Source: a virus. From it: a stretch of DNA of 44,428 bases. This document shows positions 30,840 to 40,955 of this stretch, piece by piece. The stretch covers positions 1-44,428 of the IMG/VR virus record IMGVR_UViG_3300042465_007045. The stretch is one strand, 5' to 3'. Made by a program: the position numbers and the translations under genes. The notes below the pieces were generated by a model. The model searched no databases and was not told the DNA's origin. It worked only from the letters and a program-made list of their open reading frames with translations. Every line of letters begins with the position of its first letter. Position 1 is the first letter of the stretch.

Positions 30840-32189
30840 ATGGCTTCAACAGGATTATTGGGAATAAATCCCTACAAAAGGGGAGTTGCGATAGATATAT
30901 CATCTAAGCCAACTCAGATGCTTATTCAATTGCAGCAAAAAGAACAAGCTAAAAACGAAGCATTGGACAAGTACTTCATGGATTATGATAAAAACATAAC
31001 TCCAGCTGGTATGCGTAATCAAGATATCGAGGGCTTGATGAGAAGAAAAAATGAAGCTAAGCAGTATTACTTTCAAAATAAAGAAGCAATAAGAAGACCA
31101 GAATTAGATAATGGTAAAGCTTATTCTCAGTTTATGGGAATGAATACAGACCAATTGGGTTATGTAACCAAATCCAAGGAGCAAACAGGTAAGGCAAAAG
31201 CACTTTCAACAGCAATGATGGATGCTCAAAAAAGAAAAGAAATTGCAGAAGATGGTGTAGCTCAGGGAATAGCTTTAAATGAATTGGCACTAGATGATCC
31301 AAAAAGAGTAGATTTTGACATAGCTAATTTTAGGACATACTCGCAACACGATCCTATTAAATATCAACAAGATATTTATGGAAGATTAAGACCAGATCTT
31401 GAAACAGAAAAAGAAGTATTTAATAAAGCAACAGGTAAATATGAATTAATAAAAACAAAGGATATTACCAAGAATGCGTTAAATAGAATAACAACAGATG
31501 TTTATGGTACTTATGATAGAGATAGAGGATTACAAGTTGCCGTAAGGGATATCGCTTCTGATATTAATAAAGTAAATGAATTAGCTTCTATATATAAGGA
31601 TTTTACAGGCAAAGATATGCCTAGAACAGAAAAAGATATTGCAGTTGCTTATACTATTGCAATGAAACCAGCGGCAGAAGTAAGTACAGAAATAAGTGAT
31701 TGGAGAGATAGGCAGAATAGACAAGACGCATTAGCTAGAAGTAGGGCTGATTTAAAAGCGCAGAATATGCCTAAAATGAAGAATTTATTTGATATGACAG
31801 GTTCTGGCGGAGTTCCGGTAAAATTAGGAAGCACAGGATATGAAATTGTAGCTGGAAAGGTATTAGATAAAGAAGGGAAACCTGCTACCATTAATTTAAA
31901 AGATGTTTCAGGATCAAATTTTCAACCTGAATTTTATAGTGCTTTAGAAAACTACGGAATAGACTTGAGGTCAAGGGATAAATATAAATTAGTTGCTAAA
32001 GACGGTATAATACAAAGTATTACTAGTCCTAAAAATAAAGTAATAACTAGAACTACAATTATGAATGCTCAAAAGAAATTTGATACAGAAAGAAAGGGAG
32101 AATCTCCATTATATTCATATGAAGAAGAAGTTGAAGATGTGGTAACTCCGGGAGGCGTTGATTTGAATAAATTTTTAAAAAAGCAATAA
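30840..32189 (+). CDS. Internal virion/ejection protein
   Basis: The 449-residue protein is helical and charged (LQQKEQAKNEALDKYFMDYD, then IEGLMRRKNEAKQYYFQNKE), with no enzymatic motif. The C-terminal half is more mixed (SGGVPVKLGSTGYEIVAGKV). The position between two ejection proteins and the long helices suggest an internal head protein. The start is ATG 30840, 9 bases after the previous stop; the next gene follows after 3 bases. Confidence 0.68.
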   Translation: MASTGLLGINPYKRGVAIDISSKPTQMLIQLQQKEQAKNEALDKYFMDYDKNITPAGMRNQDIEGLMRRKNEAKQYYFQNKEAIRRPELDNGKAYSQFMGMNTDQLGYVTKSKEQTGKAKALSTAMMDAQKRKEIAEDGVAQGIALNELALDDPKRVDFDIANFRTYSQHDPIKYQQDIYGRLRPDLETEKEVFNKATGKYELIKTKDITKNALNRITTDVYGTYDRDRGLQVAVRDIASDINKVNELASIYKDFTGKDMPRTEKDIAVAYTIAMKPAAEVSTEISDWRDRQNRQDALARSRADLKAQNMPKMKNLFDMTGSGGVPVKLGSTGYEIVAGKVLDKEGKPATINLKDVSGSNFQPEFYSALENYGIDLRSRDKYKLVAKDGIIQSITSPKNKVITRTTIMNAQKKFDTERKGESPLYSYEEEVEDVVTPGGVDLNKFLKKQ

Positions 32190-32192
32190 TTT

Positions 32193-35100
32193 ATGCCAGA
32201 TATAGATTTTGATTTAGTAGGAGCTAGAAAAGCAGGGGCAAAGCCTTCTGAATTGTCAAGTTACTTTAAAAGTAAATTTAATTTAGATTTTGATTTTGAT
32301 GGAGCTTATAAATCAGGCGCATCTGACAATGATGTATTATCTTTTTTGAATCAAAGTTATGCAGATTTAAAAAAAAAAGGAGTTTCTGGAACAGAATATG
32401 GCCCTATACCATCAAAATTACCATCAAAAAACGTTCTTGAGCAGGGGGCTGAATTTGCTCAGAAAGGTTTTACTATACCTCAAGCTAAAGTAGAAAGACC
32501 TACAGAAATTATTGTAGAAAAACCTACAGCGGAGCCTGTAGAAAAACAAGGCTGGTTATTAAATACTGTATCTGCATTAGACAAAGGATTTGCAAAAGGA
32601 TTTATTAGTAGTCCTACTAAAGCTCTAGGTACAGCTCTTCAAGGGGCAACCAAAAAAGTTATGGGTGGTTCTGGGAAAGGTTTTGCAAGTGATGCATTAA
32701 TTAAATTTGGCGATTATTTAAACAATGCAATAGACGAATTAACTCCTCAAGACGAGGAGTTTAAAGGTACATTATCAGATCAAGTTGCTCAAGCTTTTGG
32801 ACAAGTAGGTTCTTTGGTGCTTACGGGCGGCCTTACGGGCGCGGCAGGAAAGGGTGCCGCATTAGTTGCTCAAGCTCCTAAAGGAGCAGTTATAACAGCA
32901 GCTAAAACGCTTGGTTCACAATTAGCTACGCCTACGGCTGTAAGTGCCGGACTTTCTATGGGGCAATCTGAATTTGATAGAGCCAAGGATGCAGGGGCTA
33001 CTGATGACCAAGCATTTGAGGCTTTTTATAAAAATGCAGCAGTAGGATCAGTATTAGAAACGATTCCTGTAATGCAATTTTTCAAAAGATTTAATAATTC
33101 AACAGGAGGAAGTGTAGCTAATTACATTAAAACAAAAGGTGTAGCTGGTCTTACAGGTGGTATTGAAGAAATGACCACAGAAGTAATGCAGCAGTTGTAT
33201 GCTAATAAAACAGCAAAAGACATATATAACATCAATCAGTCTATCATGGATGGGGTAGGCACATCTGGTGGAATTGGATTTGGCGTTGGCTTTTTACTTA
33301 ACGCTATGGGTGCTAATGCTAAGATTTTAAGAAAACAAGGTAAGCAACAAGAAGCGGATGTTTTAGAGAATCAAATTAAGCAATATGAAGATAATTTAGA
33401 AAACCCTAAAATAACTTCTGGTAATGAAGTATCTGCTAAAGATATTGTTACACAAGGAGTTGAGGTGGGTACTCAAAAGGCGGTTCAAAATTTAGACAGA
33501 GATTTAGCTAATAATGTTATTACTCCAGAACAATATCAAGAAGGCATTGCTTTTACAGAAAAGGCAGCACAGGTAGTAGATAAAATACCTCAAACAGTAA
33601 CAGGCGAAAGCAAGGTTAAATCAATTGAGCTATTGGTTGAAAGAAATGACATAAACCAAGCTAATCAAAATCTATTACAGCAAAAACAAGCAACAGATGT
33701 AGCTTATCATGCAGGTATAGATCAAGAAATAAAAAACAACGAAGAAAGAATTAAAAAAATAGATGCAGAAGTATATAATATTGCAAAGAAGCCATCAAAA
33801 GAATTTGGTGGTAAAAAATACATAGTAGATGGAGAGGAAGTAAGTCAACAAGAATTTGAAGCGTTGCAACCTAAGCCTACCGAAGTTGAAGTAACTGAAG
33901 AAGTAATCAAGCCAACTGAAGTAATCAAGCCAACTGCTCCAACTTTAGAAGAAGAATATAATAGTAAAAGTGTAGATGAATTAATTGCATTAAAAAAGAA
34001 ATTATATCCAAGTCCAGATATTGAAACTCCAATGACTAAGGAGGAAAAGCTTTTAGACAGAGTAATTTCTAAAAAGTTTAGCGATAAGCAACAAGAAATT
34101 ATAGAAAAAAGGAAAATAGCAGAAGAAGCTCCTCGTTTTCCGTCTTATGATGATGCTCAAGAATGGATAAAATCAAAATCAAAAGAATATAAGAGCAAAA
34201 ATGAGTTTTTGGCGTCACAAGAATATAAAGATGCGCTACCCGATATAAATGCTTTATTTAAGGTAGAAAAAGCTGATTACTCAAAGAAAGCAAAATCAGC
34301 AATGCAAGAATCAGGCGTTAAGATTGGAGATAGAGTTGTGTATGATTATGTAACGCCTATAGGTTTAAAAACTTATTCAGGTGAGATAGTAGATAGGCAA
34401 GGTGTCCCATTTGTTAGATTTGATAATGGTCAAAAAACAATAAGTGGTAAGCAAAGTGTTAGGTGGCATAAAGGCTTTATTAAAGAACCTGCGCCAGAGT
34501 CTGTTGTTGAACAAATTAAACCAACTGAAGTAGAAGCAGAGCCTAAAAAAACATATCAGGAAGTATTAAAAGAGAAGCAAGAAGCAGAAAAAAAGATAAA
34601 TAGAGAAATTGGAGCAGAAAAAGCAGTTGTTACGAAAGAATTGTATCGAAAAGTAAAAGAAATGCCAGCACCAGCTGGATCTGGTGAAATCGGTGCAGCA
34701 GAGGTTGCATTGAGATATTTAGCAGATGGAGGCAAGGTTAGTGAAGAAGCTGTAAATGATGCATATGGAAGTGTAAAAGGAGCAGAATTGAATGTGCCTC
34801 GTAGAAAAAAAATATCTGAAGAAGTTAAGTTGAAAGATTTTGTAGGTGGCAATGAAACTTTAAACGATTTGGCACATAGGTTATGGGAGGTAAATAAGCA
34901 AAGAATTTCAGAAAGGGATATTAAAGATAAATTAATAGCTGAAATTGGCAATAATAATACCAGAATAGAAGCAGCCGAGGCCTATTTAGAGCAATATAGC
35001 CCAGAATATATGGCGGAAAAGCAAGCAATGAGAATTGCAGAGCAATATGAAGCCGAATTTTTAGAAGAACAAGAGAAGTTAGAAAAACAATTAAGAGAGC

Positions 35101-35381
35101 CACTTGACGAACAGATTGAAGGAGAAGACTCGGAAGATCATATAAACAATTTAATTAAACAATATGAAGCAGAAATTAAAGCAGAAGATCAACAACTTAG
35201 ACCCAAGGGTGAGGGAGAAATTGATAAAGAGGCTGGCGGCAGATCAAGTGCAAAGGAAATTACTAAAGAAACCTTAGTACAAGATTATAAAGATCTTACC
35301 AGAATTGAGAAAAGAAAGATAATTAATAGTAAATTTGATGAATTACTCAAAGAACTTAAAATAGAAAAAATATGTCCATAA
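32193..35381 (+). CDS. Large internal virion (ejection) protein
   Basis: The 1062-residue protein starts with two short repeated segments (GARKAGAKPSELSSYFKSKF and GAYKSGASDNDVLSFLNQSY). It then has Gly/Ala-rich hydrophobic stretches at about residues 205-260 and 350-370 (for example GIGFGVGFLLNAMGAN) that could insert in a membrane, and a long charged helical tail. An SH3-like segment (KIGDRVVYDYVTPIGLKTYS) lies near residue 710. This fits the second or third ejection protein of a podovirus-like phage. Its last 10 bases overlap the ferritin start, so the two are translationally coupled. Confidence 0.68.
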   Translation: MPDIDFDLVGARKAGAKPSELSSYFKSKFNLDFDFDGAYKSGASDNDVLSFLNQSYADLKKKGVSGTEYGPIPSKLPSKNVLEQGAEFAQKGFTIPQAKVERPTEIIVEKPTAEPVEKQGWLLNTVSALDKGFAKGFISSPTKALGTALQGATKKVMGGSGKGFASDALIKFGDYLNNAIDELTPQDEEFKGTLSDQVAQAFGQVGSLVLTGGLTGAAGKGAALVAQAPKGAVITAAKTLGSQLATPTAVSAGLSMGQSEFDRAKDAGATDDQAFEAFYKNAAVGSVLETIPVMQFFKRFNNSTGGSVANYIKTKGVAGLTGGIEEMTTEVMQQLYANKTAKDIYNINQSIMDGVGTSGGIGFGVGFLLNAMGANAKILRKQGKQQEADVLENQIKQYEDNLENPKITSGNEVSAKDIVTQGVEVGTQKAVQNLDRDLANNVITPEQYQEGIAFTEKAAQVVDKIPQTVTGESKVKSIELLVERNDINQANQNLLQQKQATDVAYHAGIDQEIKNNEERIKKIDAEVYNIAKKPSKEFGGKKYIVDGEEVSQQEFEALQPKPTEVEVTEEVIKPTEVIKPTAPTLEEEYNSKSVDELIALKKKLYPSPDIETPMTKEEKLLDRVISKKFSDKQQEIIEKRKIAEEAPRFPSYDDAQEWIKSKSKEYKSKNEFLASQEYKDALPDINALFKVEKADYSKKAKSAMQESGVKIGDRVVYDYVTPIGLKTYSGEIVDRQGVPFVRFDNGQKTISGKQSVRWHKGFIKEPAPESVVEQIKPTEVEAEPKKTYQEVLKEKQEAEKKINREIGAEKAVVTKELYRKVKEMPAPAGSGEIGAAEVALRYLADGGKVSEEAVNDAYGSVKGAELNVPRRKKISEEVKLKDFVGGNETLNDLAHRLWEVNKQRISERDIKDKLIAEIGNNNTRIEAAEAYLEQYSPEYMAEKQAMRIAEQYEAEFLEEQEKLEKQLREPLDEQIEGEDSEDHINNLIKQYEAEIKAEDQQLRPKGEGEIDKEAGGRSSAKEITKETLVQDYKDLTRIEKRKIINSKFDELLKELKIEKICP

Positions 35382-35866
35382 AGTCATTACTTAGCCCAAG
35401 CATGAAAAAGGGCCTACAAAGTGCTCTTCAAGTTGAGCTATACCAATCAAATCTATGGAAAAGCCTAGCTAATCAATTGCAAAGAATTGGTTATTTTGGT
35501 GGTCAAAAGTACTTTTTAGCAGAAAGTGCAGAAGAATTAGGCCATTATCAGATTATAGTAGATTTCATGAATGATATGGGAGATTGCGCAGATGTGCCTA
35601 AAATAGAAGCAATTACTGATAAAGTAAGTGATTTAGGGGAAGCATTGGAATTAGGTTATCAAACAGAATTAGATGTATATAACCAATACAAGGAATTGTA
35701 TGAAAAAGCAGAAGATGAAGATTGCACAGTTGGTATATTTTTACAACAATTTGTAACAATACAAGTAAAAGCAGTTGGTCATTATGGTGATTTATTAGCT
35801 AAATACAAAATTGCAGAAGCAACTAAAGAGTTACTAGAATTTGACCAACACATCAATGATTTATAA
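35372..35866 (+). CDS. Ferritin-like iron-storage protein
   Basis: This 164-residue four-helix protein aligns well with bacterial ferritin. QVELYQSNLW supplies E22 (E. coli E17). AESAEELGHYQIIVDFMNDM supplies E54, E55 and H58 (E49, E50, H53), followed by DVPKI like the FtnA loop. YQTELDVYNQ supplies E99 (E94) and FVTIQVKAVG supplies Q131 (Q127). So ligands of iron sites A and B are kept, while the site-C residues E126, E129 and E130 are I, K and A here, and Tyr24 is Trp29. Ferroxidase activity is plausible but unproven. The gene is embedded between two ejection-protein genes and overlaps the first by 10 bases. Confidence 0.88.
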   Translation: MSIKSLLSPSMKKGLQSALQVELYQSNLWKSLANQLQRIGYFGGQKYFLAESAEELGHYQIIVDFMNDMGDCADVPKIEAITDKVSDLGEALELGYQTELDVYNQYKELYEKAEDEDCTVGIFLQQFVTIQVKAVGHYGDLLAKYKIAEATKELLEFDQHINDL

Positions 35867-35868
35867 TA

Positions 35869-38800
35869 ATGGCAAAAAATCCATGCAAATATCTTTTTGA
35901 AATAAGTAAAGGTGAATTTAAAGAATTTACTGAAGCGGAACTTAAAGATTACCTCGTAGAACAAGATTTATCAAAGTTAAAACCTATACAAGATGCCATA
36001 CAAGAGCGAGGCGCAGAGGAAATTCTTCAACGTGAACAAGCAGGAGCTAGAAAAGCAAGGGGTGGACGTGAAGGAGTGGAACCAAGCAAGCAAAGGGAAA
36101 AAACTTCCATTGAAGGTGAAGTCGATGAAAAAACTGAAAAAATAAGGTCTGTATATAGACAGCTTATAAATAGATCTACAGAATTAACAGAAGATCAGAA
36201 GTCTATATTAGAAAATGATCCTAATGCAATTTATACAGTAATGCCACCTGCACAAGCTAGGGAATTTGCATTGGATTTAATTAAGCAAGTAGGAGTAGAA
36301 AATGCAGTATTAGAAGCAACAAAGTCTAATTTAGAGCCAGTTGAGAGAGTTATGATATTAGGCGCTGCTATGGATTATTATGCAAAATTAGGTAGGCAAC
36401 AATTCGCAGAGGGTAAATCTACAACCGAGTCGGTAAATGACGAAATCGATGCAAATGAAAAATTAAAAGAAGTAACAGCTGAATTAGGTAAATTAGGAAC
36501 TGCTTATGGTAGAGCTATAAACATTCACAAGGAAATATATAAACTTTCTGGACTGGCGCTTATTAAGAAATTGCAAAATACAGTAGAGGAATTAAATGAA
36601 GTAAGAGCAAAAGATGCTACCGATCAAGCAAAGGTTATTATTAAAATAATAAAAGAAGAAGCTCAGTCTATTGATCAAGCTGCAAAAGAATTAACAGAGT
36701 CTGATTTAGAGGGAGAGTCTAGTGTAAATAAAAATATTTCTCAATTAGAGAAAGAGATAATAAATTTAAAAAAGCAAATAGCCGAGAGAGATAATGCTGC
36801 AAAGGGGACTAAAAAGAATCCATTATCTATAAAAAGAATCACAAATGACACAGAATACGATAGGAGGTTAAAAGACTTTAATCAAAGAGCAAGAAGTATT
36901 GCATCTAAGGATGATTTAGTAGATCTTACTTATTTTGGATTATATCATATAGAAAATGGATTAACAAATTTTGCAGATTGGTATAAGGTCATGTCTTCTA
37001 AGTTTAAAGGATTCAAAAAAGAACTTAAGGGAATATATAATGGCGTTAAAGACAAGGCTGTGCAAAATGGAGCAGATGAAAAATTATTTGATAGCGAAGA
37101 AAAAGTGCAGTCTTATTTAGATGGATTACAAGATGAAAGTGATGCAAAGAAAATGCTTCAAGCCACAAAGAAGTCGGCTATAGCTAAGTTGAAAAAAGAA
37201 GAAGATAACAATCCCGAGAAAGCTAGAAAAATAGCTCCTAGGATGGCAGCTGAAAGAATAAGGAAAGATGCAGAAAGTAATTTAGGAATGGCATCTACCA
37301 AAGAAGAGCAAACATATCTTAAAAAACTTGTAAAAGTAGTGTCAAATAAGGCTAAAGAATATTATGCAAGCAAAAAAGAAAATGTTAGTAATGTAAACGA
37401 TATGCTTTCTTTTGCTATAGCAAATGGTAAAAAGGATTTTGCTATATGGGAAAACACAAAAGAAGAATTAGACGTTTTAATAGATGAAGATGAGAATCTT
37501 ACAGATGATCAAAAAGAAGATATAAAAGATTTCTTAGCAGATTATACTGATAGTATATTTGAAACATTATTAACTAAAAATCAAATTAGCAATGCTATAA
37601 GAGAGAAGTTAATAAGTGCTGGTTATTTTACTGAAAAGGTTATTGATAATAAATCTGTAAAATCAGTTGATTGGTCTAAGGTTATAGGAAAAGCATCAAA
37701 TATATTAGACGCTAAGGAAAAGATTACAAAATCAATATTAGATTTAGGATTTACTCTTGAACAAGCTAAGCCTGAAATAAATGCTATATTAGATCAATTT
37801 GATTCTAAAGTTGCGGATATAAAGACAAAAGAAATAAATAGGTTTTTAAATAAGGGAGCTTTAAATAAAATAAAAACTGCTCTTGGTAAAAAAACTCCTG
37901 TTACAAAGGTGTCTAGGTTAATAGAGATGAACAACAAGGGGTTATTGACTAATGACAAAGTAAAAGATGCATTAGCGAAAGAACTTGGATTAGTAACATT
38001 GACTAATCAGGATATAGAAGCAATGCAAAACTTGTCTGATAAAATAGATGATCCGAATATACCGTTTTTCATGAAAAAGCAGGCAGAGGAGCAAATGCAA
38101 TATATTATGGATTTAAAGGGCGGTAATATAGATTATCTAGAAAATAGAGAAGCCATGATGGCTAATAGGCTTTCTAGTGTATACAATCAGATACAAAACT
38201 CTACTGGATTTTTTAGAACAATATCTACTTTAATTACAGTTGCTACAAAAACGGGCAAGCCATTTGAGGCGGCTAAGGTTTTTGGAAAAGAATTTATGAA
38301 CTCGCTAAACGATGCTAAAAGCATATTGTTAAGAGGTAGAGTTAGTAGAGGTAGTTCTTTTGCTGATTTAACTAGGGTTTCCGAAGGGGAAGCTAGAGTT
38401 AGATATTTGGAGCAAGGAATTGGTAAATTTATGGGAGGAAAAGCAATAGGCAAGCCTATGTATGTAGAAATAAAAGGCAAAAAGATGGATTTGAATCCTT
38501 TAAATGCAGCTTATTCTAAAGTAAAATATATTCAAAGATTATTAGAGGCTGTAGATACTCCAAGTTCTAATATAGTTTCTGGACTTACTCAGTTTTGGCA
38601 AATAAATAGAGAGATAAATAAATTTTATCCAGAATTAAGCGCTAAAGACAAGAGCCAGAAAGTTTATGATATAATGTATAGTCTAAATAGAGATGCAGAA
38701 GCAATAAAAGCTATTTCTGATTTAAAATCAGCTGGCGTTTCAGATCCAAAATCATACGAAATAAATAGAACTATAAACGAAAGGGTAGAAAGAGCTAGAA

Positions 38801-40398
38801 ATGAAGAATTATCAAAAGAGTTTTATAAAACATTAGATTCATTAAAGACAATTGCTGAAACTAAATTAAAAGCTGATGGGGTAAGCGATTATACCAATGA
38901 AGATATATTAAACGAAGCCTATAAAATGATAGGCGGAACCTCTCCATTAGACGTAGTTGCAAGAGGTGAAAGACAAGCTGGAAGGGAAACTGGCAAAACT
39001 ACAACAACTGGGTTAACTTCATTATTATTGCTTCCGGTTGATTTAATTCAAAAGGGTATAAGTGGATGGGTTAAGAAAAGTAAAACAAAAACAGGAGTGG
39101 CTTTGGCTAACACTTCAGATATGGTATTTTCTCAATTATTCCCATTTGCTCATTCTATAGGAAGATGGATAGAAATGCAGATAGAGCTTACTCCTTATGG
39201 AGCAATAAAAGGAATAGCTTATAAGGGATATGCAAAATTTGCAGAAGATGGTAAAACTGAAATATCCAACGATGAATATAATGAATTGGGGGACGATTAT
39301 ATTATTAGATCTGTTATAGGTGCTGGCTATACAACAGCAGGCATGTTTGTTATAGGAATGGCGAAATCCTTAGCTGGAGATGATGATGAAGCTGAAGACG
39401 CAATAGTAGGCACATCTGAAGCGGAAAAATTTACCCAAGAAAGAGTTAAAAGCGTAGGAAAGCCTAAGCAAACGGTAAAAATAGGAGGTTATAATATACC
39501 ATTACAATTAGCTGGAAACACTGGTATAGTGCTTGGTATGTATGCTGATTATGTTTCCATGAATAAAACTCCTGAAAATTCAGAAAAAGGACTACTTTAT
39601 ATTAGCTCAATAGTAGCAATGAACTCAGTAATAGATGCTACATGGTTTAGTAATGCATCTAAATACGGTAATTTGGCTTCATCAGTATTCAAGGGTAAAG
39701 AAGAGAAATTTGCACCCGGATTAGGCAGAATAGCTGGGGGAATATTAGGATCTCAAATACCATTTAATAGAGCTCAAGTTGAATTTGCTACTTTAATGAA
39801 TCCACAATCTCAGCAATCTGTTGATTTTGGAACTAACGTATTAAATCAAATGAGTATATTAAAGTCATTCCAAACAGGTAAACCAAGTTTTGATTATAGA
39901 GGAAGAACTTATGACTATGGAGATATATATGCAAATAGTGCTGATGGAGTGAAAAAGATGTTTAGTAAAGCAAAATATGGTGATGAAATAGATACTTTTT
40001 TAAGTAAAATTAATTTTGCAGCTACTGATGCATATAGAGAATCTAGAGAAGTTGATAATTATAAATTTTCTATATTAAACCAAGATGGTACTAAAAGATA
40101 TATGACAAATGATGAATATTATGAATTTAAGCGTATAACTGGAGTTACATTTAATGATTATTTAAAGGAAGATTATAAGGATATTAAGACAGAAGTTATA
40201 GAAGATGACCAAATGGCTACAAGTAACCTTCAAAAAGACATTATTTCTCAGATATTATCAGATTCAAAAGCAGAGGCATTTGTTAAAATACAGGAAGCAA
40301 CTGGATTTGATGATCCACAGTATTTGAAGCAATTAGCCAAAGAAAAGGCTAAAGATCAAAAGGCAATATCTAAGATTAAAAAATACTACAAAAAATAG
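35869..40398 (+). CDS. Very large internal virion (ejection) protein
   Basis: At 1509 residues this is the largest protein of the ejection cluster. Residues 1-800 are charged helices and coiled coil (KNISQLEKEIINLKKQIAER). The C-terminal 500 residues contain hydrophobic segments (TSLLLLPVDLIQKGISGW, VIGAGYTTAGMFVIGMAKSL, GLLYISSIVAMNS) that could span a membrane. No RNA polymerase, lysozyme or protease motif was found. The size and layout resemble the last ejection protein of short-tailed phages, which forms a channel through the envelope. It starts 2 bases after the ferritin stop. Confidence 0.7.
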   Translation: MAKNPCKYLFEISKGEFKEFTEAELKDYLVEQDLSKLKPIQDAIQERGAEEILQREQAGARKARGGREGVEPSKQREKTSIEGEVDEKTEKIRSVYRQLINRSTELTEDQKSILENDPNAIYTVMPPAQAREFALDLIKQVGVENAVLEATKSNLEPVERVMILGAAMDYYAKLGRQQFAEGKSTTESVNDEIDANEKLKEVTAELGKLGTAYGRAINIHKEIYKLSGLALIKKLQNTVEELNEVRAKDATDQAKVIIKIIKEEAQSIDQAAKELTESDLEGESSVNKNISQLEKEIINLKKQIAERDNAAKGTKKNPLSIKRITNDTEYDRRLKDFNQRARSIASKDDLVDLTYFGLYHIENGLTNFADWYKVMSSKFKGFKKELKGIYNGVKDKAVQNGADEKLFDSEEKVQSYLDGLQDESDAKKMLQATKKSAIAKLKKEEDNNPEKARKIAPRMAAERIRKDAESNLGMASTKEEQTYLKKLVKVVSNKAKEYYASKKENVSNVNDMLSFAIANGKKDFAIWENTKEELDVLIDEDENLTDDQKEDIKDFLADYTDSIFETLLTKNQISNAIREKLISAGYFTEKVIDNKSVKSVDWSKVIGKASNILDAKEKITKSILDLGFTLEQAKPEINAILDQFDSKVADIKTKEINRFLNKGALNKIKTALGKKTPVTKVSRLIEMNNKGLLTNDKVKDALAKELGLVTLTNQDIEAMQNLSDKIDDPNIPFFMKKQAEEQMQYIMDLKGGNIDYLENREAMMANRLSSVYNQIQNSTGFFRTISTLITVATKTGKPFEAAKVFGKEFMNSLNDAKSILLRGRVSRGSSFADLTRVSEGEARVRYLEQGIGKFMGGKAIGKPMYVEIKGKKMDLNPLNAAYSKVKYIQRLLEAVDTPSSNIVSGLTQFWQINREINKFYPELSAKDKSQKVYDIMYSLNRDAEAIKAISDLKSAGVSDPKSYEINRTINERVERARNEELSKEFYKTLDSLKTIAETKLKADGVSDYTNEDILNEAYKMIGGTSPLDVVARGERQAGRETGKTTTTGLTSLLLLPVDLIQKGISGWVKKSKTKTGVALANTSDMVFSQLFPFAHSIGRWIEMQIELTPYGAIKGIAYKGYAKFAEDGKTEISNDEYNELGDDYIIRSVIGAGYTTAGMFVIGMAKSLAGDDDEAEDAIVGTSEAEKFTQERVKSVGKPKQTVKIGGYNIPLQLAGNTGIVLGMYADYVSMNKTPENSEKGLLYISSIVAMNSVIDATWFSNASKYGNLASSVFKGKEEKFAPGLGRIAGGILGSQIPFNRAQVEFATLMNPQSQQSVDFGTNVLNQMSILKSFQTGKPSFDYRGRTYDYGDIYANSADGVKKMFSKAKYGDEIDTFLSKINFAATDAYRESREVDNYKFSILNQDGTKRYMTNDEYYEFKRITGVTFNDYLKEDYKDIKTEVIEDDQMATSNLQKDIISQILSDSKAEAFVKIQEATGFDDPQYLKQLAKEKAKDQKAISKIKKYYKK

Positions 40399-40410
40399 CT
40401 TAAAATTTCT

Positions 40411-40418
40411 TATATTTG
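40411..40418 (+). promoter_or_regulatory. -7 promoter box TATATTTG before the tail-tip genes
   Basis: AAAATTTCTTATATTTG is close to the extended promoters at 7606 and 12528. It lies 17 bp before the ATG at 40436. Confidence 0.6.
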
Positions 40419-40435
40419 ATGTAAAATTTAATACA

Positions 40436-40954
40436 ATGCCTTTAGTACCGAATTTTACAGCTAGCCAGTTTAGTGGCACACCATCGGTTATTACTTTAAC
40501 AGATACAAGTACTGGTTCAGATGTCACTATTGCGAAGCGTAGAATTTATCTATTGCAAGCGAATGGTACATTTTTAGTACCTGCTGGTACTCTTACTACT
40601 TATATTGAATGGCCTTTAGCAAATACAAGTATTAGTTTAGATGTATTATCTCAAGATAGTGCATTAAGTATAACTGTTCAATGGTTAACTTCTGCAAATG
40701 CAGTGGTTACATCAAAAACAATTTCATTCGCATTTACTGCATACAATGAAACTTTTTATTACGGTCTTACAGAAAGTCAAGTAGCAAATTCAAATCTAAG
40801 TGCAAGCACGAATTGGTATCAAACAAAGCTAGTTCTAAGGGTTGAGATTGATAGTGCAGACCAAGCAATTACTTTTGCATCTGATATTTATTCAGCACAA
40901 GCTGCACTAAATAGAGCAACATATATTTCTACTAACCAAGCTTTATTCTTCTAA
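40436..40954 (+). CDS. Tail/fibre-associated beta protein
   Basis: The 172-residue protein is almost all beta strands rich in Thr, Ser and Val (SGTPSVITLTDTSTGSDVTI, AALNRATYISTNQALFF). It resembles a beta-sandwich tail or fibre-attachment protein; no named family is recognised. It heads the tail-tip operon, directly after the promoter at 40411, and the next gene starts one base after its stop. Confidence 0.68.
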   Translation: MPLVPNFTASQFSGTPSVITLTDTSTGSDVTIAKRRIYLLQANGTFLVPAGTLTTYIEWPLANTSISLDVLSQDSALSITVQWLTSANAVVTSKTISFAFTAYNETFYYGLTESQVANSNLSASTNWYQTKLVLRVEIDSADQAITFASDIYSAQAALNRATYISTNQALFF

Positions 40955-40955
40955 T

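Noticed and set aside
35869-40398. Giant virion RNA polymerase, as in crAss-like phages
   Set aside because: I found no DxDxD-type metal motif in the 1509- or 1062-residue proteins; they look like coiled-coil and membrane-segment ejection proteins.
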